Origin: a virus
IMG/VR virus record: IMGVR_UViG_3300031718_000092
Coordinates: 1 to 37,510 of that record
Reading direction: 5' to 3' (one strand)
DNA length: 37,510 bases
The notes beneath the pieces are model-generated. The model was not told the DNA's origin and searched no databases. It saw only the letters and a program-made list of their open reading frames with translations. A program made the position numbers and the translations under genes. Shown piece after piece: positions 31,057-36,815 of the stretch (position 1 is the stretch's first letter; the number at the start of each line of letters is the position of its first letter).

Positions 31057-31156
31057 TAAATCCTCCTTCACCGGTGGGCCCGAAAAGCCACGAGACCGGA
31101 GAGCGCAAGCCCTTGGAGGGCATACGGCACCGAGACGCGGAACTGATTTTTCGGAT

Positions 31157-31195
31157 GACCCGCGTTCTTCACGGGTCCCTTATTGTCTTTTTCCA
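31157..31195 (+). terminator. Terminator-like hairpin, rightward
   Basis: GACCCG/CGGGTC stem (31157-31162, 31172-31177) with a 9-nt loop, then CCTTATTGTCTTTTT. No rightward gene is seen upstream, so it may end a small RNA or read-through transcript. Confidence 0.45.
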
Positions 31196-31600
31196 GCCTC
31201 CACTCCCGAGCCGGCCGCCGGCGCCCTACGCCAAGGCGTCTAGGCGATCCAGTCCCCTCCAGATCCCAAGATGAAAGATACAAGACCGGCCTACGCAACG
31301 GCGGGTTGGTAGGGCCACCCGCCTGCTACGGCCTACAGGGCAGATGGCGGTAGTAGCTGACATATCAGTAGGTTACGACAAGATGCTGACGTAGGTTAGA
31401 TGGCTAGAAACGAGAATTTTTATGGGGTGGGAGAAGTTGGATAGACAGTTTCTCTCACCAGCGTCCATCGCGTGAGCCTAAAACGCAGCCGGTTACACTA
31501 CGCCGATGGGCTACGTAGCTGACAGGCTGGAAGAGCAAGAGGGAAAAGAGGGGAAGCGGAGTTGTGTCCTCCACTTCGCTCTGCTCGTCCCGATCCCGGC

Positions 31601-31656
31601 TGTTACATGCTGTGACACTTGCTGTCACACACTGACATGAATGGTCACATTGTGAC
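31601..31656. promoter_or_regulatory. Cluster of TGTGACA half-sites (two palindromes)
   Basis: TGTGACA-N5-TGTCACA (31611-31629) and GTCACA-T-TGTGAC (31644-31656) are perfect palindromes with shared half-sites; their centres are 30 bp apart. A near half-site TGTTACA lies at 31601. Spacing does not fit CRP (TGTGA-N6-TCACA). Likely operators for a phage repressor, or origin iterons. Confidence 0.6.
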
Positions 31657-31754
31657 AATACCGCGTGATAGCTGGATTTAAGCACCAGTCTGCCCATTGC
31701 CTTTGCTGTTGCGTTCACACAACAGCCTGTTGCGAAGATACAACAAAGAAATAC

Positions 31755-31782
31755 TTGCTTTCCTCTCCCTATGGGCTATAGT
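31755..31782 (+). promoter_or_regulatory. Sigma-70-like promoter of the rightward accessory operon
   Basis: TTGCTT, 16-bp spacer, TATAGT. The transcript would start near 31789, about 100 nt before ATG 31898. Confidence 0.6.
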
Positions 31783-31897
31783 TTGTCTGCCGAAGTTCTG
31801 GCGGCCTAACTAAGAGAGACCGAGATTCAGGATTACAAGACTAGCTAGAGTGATTCTTTACAAGTTAGTTGTACCACTAGTTACCAGGGAGAAATTT

Positions 31898-32065
31898 ATG
31901 GCGTTCGGTAGTAATAAAGTCCAGATTCGCAGCCTTGATTATATCAAGCGCAATCTCATGGAACATTCAGAGCTTACCCTGGCTTTGACCGCCGCCGGTA
32001 TGCCGCAGAAAGAGGCCAGCAAGCAGGCTTACGCGGAAATCACTACTAAAGGGCAGCGCAAATGA
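31898..32065 (+). CDS. Small hypothetical protein, 55 aa
   Basis: First gene after the promoter. MAFGSNKVQIRSLDYIKRNL and a helical remainder with KEASKQAY. GGGAGA 6 nt before ATG 31898 supports this start over an upstream ATG at 31850. Coupled to the next gene (ATGA). Not recognised. Confidence 0.6.
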   Translation: MAFGSNKVQIRSLDYIKRNLMEHSELTLALTAAGMPQKEASKQAYAEITTKGQRK

Positions 32066-32364
32066 GCAATGACCCGGCGATGCGTCAAATTCCAGTAATC
32101 CGCACGGCACTACTGAAGCGGCGCAGAATACTCAAGCGCCATATTAAATCGCTTGAATACAGGTTTCTTACCTTACAGGATGCGGCAATAAGACTCAATG
32201 AGGAATATCAGGATTTGGTAAATGATAGCGACGAAATAGAAGCAATGGATTGTGTAGGGGGTATGGCTATGGAAGCTGCTGATACACTTCATGGGGTCCG
32301 CGAGAGACTTGATGATATTCCTTTATTCGGAGACGCTGACCAACCTATATCGCGTCAAGGTTAA
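32062..32364 (+). CDS. Coiled-coil hypothetical protein, 100 aa
   Basis: A basic helical segment (LLKRRRILKRHIKSLEYRFL) is followed by an acidic half (EIEAMDCVGGMAMEAADTLH). The start overlaps the upstream stop. The DNA here is AT-rich compared with the genome. Confidence 0.6.
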   Translation: MSNDPAMRQIPVIRTALLKRRRILKRHIKSLEYRFLTLQDAAIRLNEEYQDLVNDSDEIEAMDCVGGMAMEAADTLHGVRERLDDIPLFGDADQPISRQG

Positions 32365-32431
32365 CTCATTACAGAAGTGCAAAATCATAAAATCCAGTTT
32401 AGCGATTCCATTCATGATTCAGGAGATAATT

Positions 32432-32668
32432 ATGAAACTAACTAGAATTCAATGTTTCGCTCTTAATTGTATTTCTCGCGGAGCAAATAATACTACCACC
32501 ATCCATGGGAAAACTCTCCGTTCACTCCGTAACTTAGGCTTAATTGAGTATGCTAGGTTCCCAGATGGGAAACTCAAAAATGCTAACAATCATCCCTACG
32601 GATATTCAATATTGACGGAAGAGGGGAGAAAAATCTGGAGGGCCGAAGTCGGTCCACATCACGGTTAA
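32432..32668 (+). CDS. Winged-helix-like small protein, 78 aa
   Basis: GKTLRSLRNLGLIEYARFPD followed by YSILTEEGRKIW is the recognition-helix and wing pattern of small winged-helix proteins. AGGAGA lies 6 nt before ATG 32432. A regulatory role is likely; the target is unknown. AT-rich. Confidence 0.6.
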   Translation: MKLTRIQCFALNCISRGANNTTTIHGKTLRSLRNLGLIEYARFPDGKLKNANNHPYGYSILTEEGRKIWRAEVGPHHG

Positions 32669-32681
32669 TATGCCCCTCCCC

Positions 32682-32708
32682 TTAGCCCCTGTCCCGAGAG
32701 GGGGCTAA
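32682..32708 (+). promoter_or_regulatory. Leader hairpin before the DUF7666-type gene
   Basis: TTAGCCCC/GGGGCTAA, a perfect 8-bp stem with an 11-nt loop, followed by TACGAGGGACCGC and ATG 32722. The layout is like that at 29081-29120. Confidence 0.5.
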
Positions 32709-32721
32709 TACGAGGGACCGC

Positions 32722-32793
32722 ATGTACCTTACCCGCGCCTCGGGGTATCTCAGGGGCTGGAGTTCACATGACCAATCATCCGAACCGCTCTAA
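32722..32793 (+). CDS. Possible 23-aa leader ORF overlapping the DUF7666-type start
   Basis: MYLTRASGYLRGWSSHDQSS and three more residues. GAGGGA lies 6 nt upstream. It ends 26 nt inside the main gene, so its translation could adjust the main start. Confidence 0.3.
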   Translation: MYLTRASGYLRGWSSHDQSSEPL

Positions 32794-33454
32794 GAAAACC
32801 GTCCTTGCGTGGCATTTCCTCGCCGAAGCCAAGCTGGCGAATGGCGATGGACGCGCCGTCGCGGTCGGCAAGAAACTGACCGTCGAGGGCGATATATCGC
32901 TGTGCAACCTAGGCCTGCATGGCTCCGTGCGCCTCATCGACGCGTTGAGCTACGCCTCGGGCGCTCTGCTCTGCCGCGTCCGCCATTCCGGCGCCATCAT
33001 CCACGGCGATGACAAGCTGTGCAGCAGCGAACGCATGGTGCTGTGGATGGGTGATGTGTCAACCATCCTGCACGAGTTCGCCTGCGATGAAGCCGAGCGC
33101 GCCTTGGAAGCACGGCGCAAGGCCGGCGACACCATAGACCCGCGCTCCACGGCGGCCATCAAGGCTAAGCGGGATTGGCTCGCTGGAAAGATCACGGACG
33201 CCCAGTTGGCCGCTGCCTGGGCCGCTGCCAGGGCCGCTGCCAGGGACGCTGCCTGGGACGCCCAGTTGGCCGCTGCCTGGGCCGCTGCCAGGGACGCTGC
33301 CTGGGCCGCTGCCAGGGACGCTGCCTGGGACGCTGCCAGGGCCGCTGCCAGGGACGCTGCCAGGGACGCTGCCAGGGACGCTCAGAACAAGCGCCTGACG
33401 GCCATCATCATGAAGCGCATCAAAAAGGAGACAGCGAAGAAGCGCAGCCGCTAA
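32768..33454 (+). CDS. DUF7666-type protein with Ala-rich repeat, 228 aa
   Basis: The N-terminal part (about 10-120) has motifs of the DUF7666-type phage/bacterial family: LAWHFLAEAKLANGDGRAVA, LCNLGLHGSVRLIDALSYAS, GALLCRVRHSG and the DDKLCSSERMVLWMGD block. Residues 144-206 are tetrapeptide repeats A-A-[WR]-[AD], then a basic helical tail (KRIKKETAKKRSR). Function is unknown. The repeats probably form a long helix with Trp/Arg/Asp on one face. GGAG lies upstream of the ATG. It parallels the A-V-x-x repeat of the DUF6745-type protein. Confidence 0.75.
   Translation: MTNHPNRSKKTVLAWHFLAEAKLANGDGRAVAVGKKLTVEGDISLCNLGLHGSVRLIDALSYASGALLCRVRHSGAIIHGDDKLCSSERMVLWMGDVSTILHEFACDEAERALEARRKAGDTIDPRSTAAIKAKRDWLAGKITDAQLAAAWAAARAAARDAAWDAQLAAAWAAARDAAWAAARDAAWDAARAAARDAARDAARDAQNKRLTAIIMKRIKKETAKKRSR
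33197..33395 (+). repeat. 12-bp combinatorial coding repeat (A-A-x-x)
   Basis: Units GCTGCC-(T/A)GG-G(C/A)C with almost only these two variable bases. A 60-bp block starting at 33197 recurs at 33257 (shift exactly 60), including the flanking unique codons D-A-Q-L. Confidence 0.85.
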
Positions 33455-33463
33455 CCCTCACCC

Positions 33464-33483
33464 GAGCCCGTCAGAGCGGGCTC
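33464..33483 (+). terminator. Hairpin after the DUF7666-type gene
   Basis: GAGCCCG/CGGGCTC (7 bp), loop 6 nt, no T-run. It may be a weak terminator or a leader element for the next gene, whose ribosome site is about 50 nt on. Confidence 0.4.
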
Positions 33484-33548
33484 CCATGAGTGTTAAGTGC
33501 CGACGCCCGCACGGCCTGGTAATGCGGACACCAGTGGAGGATTTATCC

Positions 33549-33842
33549 ATGTCTGAACGCATCACAGAATCGAACCTAAAGGCCCTAGTGCGCCGCATCA
33601 ACGAGGCCACCGGCTCACCCCTGGAGCCTTACACCAAGCAGCCGGACGGCACCTATAAGGCTGGGATCGGCAATTACCACCTAGACATCGCCTACGGCGG
33701 CTATGCCCTTGACCGCATGGTTAACGACGGAGGCGGGGCGTCTGTCATCATCGGGCGCGGCACCAAGCGCGAGCTGTGGGACAAGATGCACGCCTTCCTG
33801 CGTGGCTATGAGACCGCACAGGAGGCCCGCCGCCATGACTGA
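33549..33842 (+). CDS. Hypothetical phage protein, 97 aa
   Basis: Contains GIGNYHLDIAYGGYALDRMV followed by NDGGG, a conserved pattern I associate with small accessory phage proteins of unknown role. GGAGG about 10 nt upstream fixes ATG 33549; the longer frame from 33486 lacks one. Confidence 0.65.
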   Translation: MSERITESNLKALVRRINEATGSPLEPYTKQPDGTYKAGIGNYHLDIAYGGYALDRMVNDGGGASVIIGRGTKRELWDKMHAFLRGYETAQEARRHD

Positions 33843-34035
33843 CAACACCAAACACCAAGCCTTTAACGTCTATCTTCGCGGAAAACTGATAGACACCGTG
33901 TTCTACACCAGCAACACGCGGGAAAGCTGCGAGGACGTGAATAAAAGCCTTGTAGAGCATGATGGGTACAACCCCGGGATACAGGTGACGAGGCGTAGCG
34001 GTCCGGTTCACGCTCTCGCCCGAGGTGACATATGA
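33835..34035 (+). CDS. Hypothetical phage protein, 66 aa
   Basis: Motif AFNVYLRGKLIDTVFYTS, then SLVEHDGYNPGIQV, typical of a small accessory phage protein of unknown function. GGAGG before ATG 33835; it overlaps the previous gene by 8 nt and the next by ATGA. Confidence 0.65.
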   Translation: MTDNTKHQAFNVYLRGKLIDTVFYTSNTRESCEDVNKSLVEHDGYNPGIQVTRRSGPVHALARGDI

Positions 34036-34376
34036 GCCGCCGGGAGATAGTCGCCGTCTGCGAACTTGCGGCGCATTTGGCCCTGCGGGATGCGAAGCTG
34101 GCACCGCTTGGGCCCGCCACGATCCACAACAAGGCGGGTCAGTTCGCCCAAGACGCCATGACGCTCCAACGGCTTGGCAGACGTGCGCGGCGTCACATAG
34201 AGAAATGCGACGCACGCCAGGGCATCTACTGGGGCGCATCGGTAGAACATGAGCGCATCGAGAGACAAGGCGACCAGCTACTAGCGCCCTATGGCTTAAC
34301 CGCGAAACTCGGGAACACCGGCTTGTGCATCATCGGCCTGCCGTCCAATGGGGACGGGGAAGGCTTTGGGGTCTGA
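34032..34376 (+). CDS. Hypothetical protein, 114 aa
   Basis: Helical N-terminal half (MSRREIVAVCELAAHLALRD) with a basic centre (GRRARRHIEKC) and a beta C-terminal part. ATGA overlap with the preceding gene. Not recognised. Confidence 0.55.
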   Translation: MSRREIVAVCELAAHLALRDAKLAPLGPATIHNKAGQFAQDAMTLQRLGRRARRHIEKCDARQGIYWGASVEHERIERQGDQLLAPYGLTAKLGNTGLCIIGLPSNGDGEGFGV

Positions 34377-34390
34377 CCTATACTCAACCA

Positions 34391-34411
34391 GGGCGGTGCC
34401 TGTGGCCGCCC
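34391..34411 (+). promoter_or_regulatory. Hairpin abutting the ribosome site of gene 34426
   Basis: GGGCGG/CCGCCC (6 bp, 9-nt loop) ends at 34411 and AGGAGG begins at 34412. Folding of the stem directly next to the ribosome site could affect initiation. Confidence 0.5.
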
Positions 34412-34425
34412 AGGAGGTTCACGAC

Positions 34426-34587
34426 ATGACAGGCACGAAAGCAAGCGGCGCAGATCAGGCCGCCGTCCCCGCCAGCCCCCCGGCTGACTGGTCCGACGAC
34501 AGGCCGATGTTCACCAATGACAGCGCCCCGTCACAGGCTGAATTGCAAGAAGCGCGAGACCTGAACCGAGAACTCAACCGGAGGTGA
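34426..34587 (+). CDS. Small polar protein, 53 aa
   Basis: Pro/Ala/Asp-rich N-terminus (MTGTKASGADQAAVPASPPA) and a helical end (ELQEARDLNRELNRR). AGGAGG 8 nt upstream fixes the start. Not recognised. Confidence 0.55.
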   Translation: MTGTKASGADQAAVPASPPADWSDDRPMFTNDSAPSQAELQEARDLNRELNRR

Positions 34588-34590
34588 CCC

Positions 34591-34758
34591 GTGAAATACT
34601 ACATGCACGACTGCTCCAAGTTGGCCCGCACCGGCTTTGGCCGGGCGGAGTCTAGTCACGATACCTGGCTTGGTGACTTCCTGGCCGCCTGTGTCTGCGC
34701 GCTGGGGTTCGCCGCGTTCGTCTACGTCATGTCCCTGGCTGGCTACCTGTTGCCGTAG
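34591..34758 (+). CDS. Single-TM small membrane protein, 55 aa
   Basis: GTG with GGAGG at 34580-34584 opens a frame of 55 residues. A polar N-terminal half (MKYYMHDCSKLARTGFGRAE) is followed by one membrane helix (about 29-54, FLAACVCALGFAAFVYVMSL). It is the last gene of the accessory operon and abuts the convergent gene. Confidence 0.6.
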   Translation: MKYYMHDCSKLARTGFGRAESSHDTWLGDFLAACVCALGFAAFVYVMSLAGYLLP

Positions 34759-34974
34759 TCAGCGCGCTTTGCTCGCGCACACGAAGTCAACCGACTCTCC
34801 CAAGTGCTGCCACCGGGCCTGTGCCTGCATCCCCGCCGCCTTGCAGCTCTGGAAAGTCCTGAACCCAGGCACAATCACGACCGAGTGGTGACCCTGGCTC
34901 TGCACGTCCAGCAGCAGGTCGAAGCCGCCACAGGCCAACATGACGCCGCCTACGAGCAAGCCGCGCAGGTTCAT
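34759..34974 (-). CDS. Putative exported small protein, 71 aa
   Basis: Starts MNLRGLLVGGVMLACGGFDL, a short signal-like hydrophobic segment; the rest has two Cys (QSCKAAG, VDFVCASK) that could form a disulfide. The lipobox (MLAC) is imperfect. ATG 34974 overlaps the nuclease stop (ATGA). Periplasmic location is inferred. Confidence 0.55.
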   Translation of the reverse strand: MNLRGLLVGGVMLACGGFDLLLDVQSQGHHSVVIVPGFRTFQSCKAAGMQAQARWQHLGESVDFVCASKAR

Positions 34975-35306
34975 ATCTCTCGGATCTCGATGCCGTAACA
35001 AGCCTTCATCAGCTTCTTCTTGATCTTATAAACATCGGTCCTGACGCCCTTTACATCCTCGACGACCGTGGTTGATTTAAGGGAGTAATGCTCGACATAC
35101 ACGAAGTCCGCAAAGTATTTGCAGATATGAACGCCGTTGAAGTCCAGCCGGTACATGACCTGGCGACGTAGGCCGGTTATCTCGCCGGCCTTCTCCAGTA
35201 ATTTCAGTTCACCCCACCGCTTCGCCTCCTTCTTGCTGGCGAATAGCAGGCCGTCAACCATCGTGCGTTTATTACGGTACTTGCTATGGCCTACCACCAG
35301 CGCCAC
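34971..35306 (-). CDS. DUF1064 nuclease-like protein, 111 aa
   Basis: SKYRNKRTMVDGLLFASKKE, RWGELKLLEKAGEITGLRRQ, YFADFVYVE and VVEDVKG identify DUF1064, a phage family with a PD-(D/E)xK-like core. The likely acids and lysine are E27, D67, E83/D84 and K86. Such enzymes may resolve recombination or replication junctions, which would complement the Sak4-type ATPase. It overlaps the upstream gene by 16 nt. Confidence 0.8.
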   Translation of the reverse strand: MALVVGHSKYRNKRTMVDGLLFASKKEAKRWGELKLLEKAGEITGLRRQVMYRLDFNGVHICKYFADFVYVEHYSLKSTTVVEDVKGVRTDVYKIKKKLMKACYGIEIREI

Positions 35307-35569
35307 CCATTCTCGCCATTCAGGCGCGTCACCAGCTTGGCGTCCAGCAAGTCGGGAAGGCGGCGAGCGGTCATGTAGCGTTCGAGTCCCGCTATCTCGG
35401 CAAGCTCCTTGCTAGTCCGCCCCGGATATTTCTTGACGGCCTCCAGCACCTTCCGCTGGTCACTGGCGCGCCGTCCCGATGCGTTCTGCCGGGCCTCCGC
35501 CGCCTTGCTGGCGGAATTATCCGTGCGCCGGCTGGCGGGCTGGTCAGAAAGCAAGGTGAGCTGTTGCAT
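35291..35569 (-). CDS. Winged-helix DNA-binding protein, 92 aa
   Basis: VLEAVKKYPGRTSKELAEIA followed by GLERYMTARRLPDLLDAKLV is the helix-turn-helix and wing of a MarR-like phage protein. The N-terminal linker is polar. AAGGAG 8 nt upstream sets ATG 35569. It may regulate the block or load replication proteins. Confidence 0.7.
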   Translation of the reverse strand: MQQLTLLSDQPASRRTDNSASKAAEARQNASGRRASDQRKVLEAVKKYPGRTSKELAEIAGLERYMTARRLPDLLDAKLVTRLNGENGWRWW

Positions 35570-35804
35570 GGGGATGCTCCTTGTGGTGAGCAGGGTTCGA
35601 GCAGTACCAGCGCCCGTTGGTCGCCTGGATGATGGCCGACGCCCCGCACTCACAGGCATCACGCGGCATGGCCCACAGTTCACGCGCCAGGCGGATCACG
35701 GCCGGATGGGGCGAGATGTCCTCGCCCCGGCGCTTGCGTTCCTTACGCTGACGCGATGCCGCGACCACGAAGCACCTGTCTGACGCGTTCCCGGCTGATG
35801 CCAT
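35544..35804 (-). CDS. Zinc-ribbon-like small protein, up to 86 aa
   Basis: Basic N-terminal half (SRQRKERKRRGEDISPHP) and C-terminal CECGASAI with YCSNPAHHKEHPH, a Cys/His arrangement fit for one zinc. The start is uncertain: ATG 35804 or GTG 35768, both inside the preceding gene. It overlaps the winged-helix gene start by 26 nt. Confidence 0.5.
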   Translation of the reverse strand: MASAGNASDRCFVVAASRQRKERKRRGEDISPHPAVIRLARELWAMPRDACECGASAIIQATNGRWYCSNPAHHKEHPHATAHLAF

Positions 35805-35925
35805 ACCTGTCAGCGATTCGTTGTAAGGTCCAGCCGCGAGCGCGTAGCGCCTGCATGGTCTGGCGCCGTTTGGTGGCTTTTTCGATGCAAGCCAGGACTT
35901 TTGGGTGCAGGGGGGGTGTAGCCAT
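35743..35925 (-). CDS. Sigma-70-region-4-like HTH protein, 60 aa
   Basis: Residues 31-53, GWTLQRIADRYGISRERVRQ then VLRG, copy the -35-binding helix-turn-helix of sigma-70 region 4, with the typical GxSRERVRQ. The protein is only 60 residues and has no other sigma region. It could bind -35-like sites or core polymerase, or be a simple repressor of the divergent promoters beside it. Confidence 0.7.
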   Translation of the reverse strand: MATPPLHPKVLACIEKATKRRQTMQALRARGWTLQRIADRYGISRERVRQVLRGRGIASA

Positions 35926-36030
35926 GATGACAGCCTGCCATTATTAAAATACGGCTGTCAATAGGGATAGCCCTTGACAGGCTCAAATTCTTGTACCACA
36001 CTAGCCAACGATGACACCGGAGACAGCAGC
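35926..36030. promoter_or_regulatory. Divergent control region with three TGACAG half-sites
   Basis: GACAGCC (35929-35935), GGCTGTCAA (35953-35961) and TTGACAG (35974-35980) form two inverted pairs that share the middle half-site. TTGACA at 35974 could be a rightward -35 and TTGACA on the minus strand at 35961-35956 a leftward one, though matching -10 boxes are poor. TACCACA at 35994-36000 is the recurring motif. Confidence 0.55.
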
Positions 36031-36225
36031 ATGAAGCCCCGTACCTACGCAGAGATAGTCGAGTCCCAGCGTGACAACGACCCCACCGAGCCCAACTGGG
36101 TCATCGGCCAGCGGTCCCGTGGCGACCTTCATGTGCGCTACGTCACCGAGCAGCCAGACTTGGACTGCGCCGGTCGCATCGGTGACTGGGCGCGGGACGT
36201 GCTGAACCCGGATAATAGCAAGTGA
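36031..36225 (+). CDS. Small hypothetical protein, 64 aa
   Basis: MKPRTYAEIVESQRDNDPTE, then GQRSRGDLHVRYVTEQPDLD. GGAGA 8 nt upstream sets ATG 36031. First gene of the rightward operon that crosses the map junction. Not recognised. Confidence 0.6.
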   Translation: MKPRTYAEIVESQRDNDPTEPNWVIGQRSRGDLHVRYVTEQPDLDCAGRIGDWARDVLNPDNSK

Positions 36226-36254
36226 TCCGTTCAACAACTCAAGGAGTACCGACA

Positions 36255-36674
36255 GTGGAAATCAAGCTGCATATAAAAGCTGGCCAGGGTCGCCAGGGCG
36301 ACGTATTCGTGGTCCCCGCTTCCCGGCCGTTCGAGGATTCCGACCTGGGCGAGCCCATCTTGGAGCAGTCCGGGAACCGGGTCGTCCTGGCCCACGGCGA
36401 AGTCACGGGGCACGCCCATGCGTTTTACCCCGAGCAGGACGTGGCGGAAGGGTTGGCCGAGCCGGTCGTGTCCCCGGTGCGCCTGTTCCCGCTCCACAAC
36501 GCCGACAAGTACGCGCCGACGGCCTTCAAGGAAGCTCGGGCGCTGCGTCTCAAGGTCCGGGCGTTCCTGCGTCACGAGGAACACACCATCCACAGCTTCC
36601 CGGCCGGCGATTACGTGGTCATCCAGCAGCACGAAGGCGACGAGTTGAACGAACTGCGTCGGGTCGCTGACTAG
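36255..36674 (+). CDS. Conserved-looking hypothetical protein, 139 aa
   Basis: Beta-rich protein with the motif RVVLAHGEVTGHAHAFYPEQ, which recalls a cupin-like H-x-H site. Later, FLRHEEHTIHSFPAGDYVVI adds further His residues, so metal binding is possible. AAGGAG 9 nt before GTG 36255 supports this start. Confidence 0.6.
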   Translation: MEIKLHIKAGQGRQGDVFVVPASRPFEDSDLGEPILEQSGNRVVLAHGEVTGHAHAFYPEQDVAEGLAEPVVSPVRLFPLHNADKYAPTAFKEARALRLKVRAFLRHEEHTIHSFPAGDYVVIQQHEGDELNELRRVAD

Positions 36675-36815
36675 ATGCGCTGGGGGCAAACATTAAGTAC
36701 AGGATTCTGGCGGACATGGTGGATACGTCTGTGGTGTCCACACCGCCGCTGGATTTCGATAGGCATATACGAACAAGCCTGTCTGCAATGCGGCAAGGAG
36801 AGACTAGAGCCATGA
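36675..36815 (+). CDS. Small zinc-ribbon-like protein, 46 aa
   Basis: Trp-rich (FWRTWWIRLWCPHRRW), ending CLQCGKERLEP. CPH and CLQCG could bind a zinc. It starts directly after the upstream stop and overlaps the start of the DUF6745-type gene (ATGA), so expression is coupled. Confidence 0.5.
   Translation: MRWGQTLSTGFWRTWWIRLWCPHRRWISIGIYEQACLQCGKERLEP

Larger units (their letters stand above)
31057..31897. other. Gene-poor region of about 840 bp with hairpins, palindromes and a promoter
   Basis: No convincing protein gene on either strand. It holds a plus-strand terminator-like hairpin (31157-31177), the hairpin GGCGGGT/ACCCGCC (31300-31323), direct repeats GTAGGTTA (31368, 31391) and GTAGCTGACA (31353, 31515), two TGTGAC palindromes (31611-31656) and a promoter (31755-31782). 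This is the best place for an origin or a main control region. Confidence 0.5.

Noticed and set aside
30870-31274. 134-aa rightward frame
   Set aside because: It reads through two terminator-like hairpins and is antisense to the small leftward units; Pro/Arg-rich shadow composition.
31506-31640. 44-aa rightward frame starting MGYVADRLEEQ
   Set aside because: No ribosome site and Cys-rich end caused by the TGTGAC palindrome.
31601-31660. CRP binding sites
   Set aside because: TGTGA and TCACA are present, but spacing is 9 in one palindrome and inverted order in the other; CRP needs TGTGA-N6-TCACA.
31455-31718. 87-aa leftward frame across the TGTGAC palindromes
   Set aside because: No ribosome site, Cys/Ser-rich atypical composition, and it runs through operator-like palindromes.
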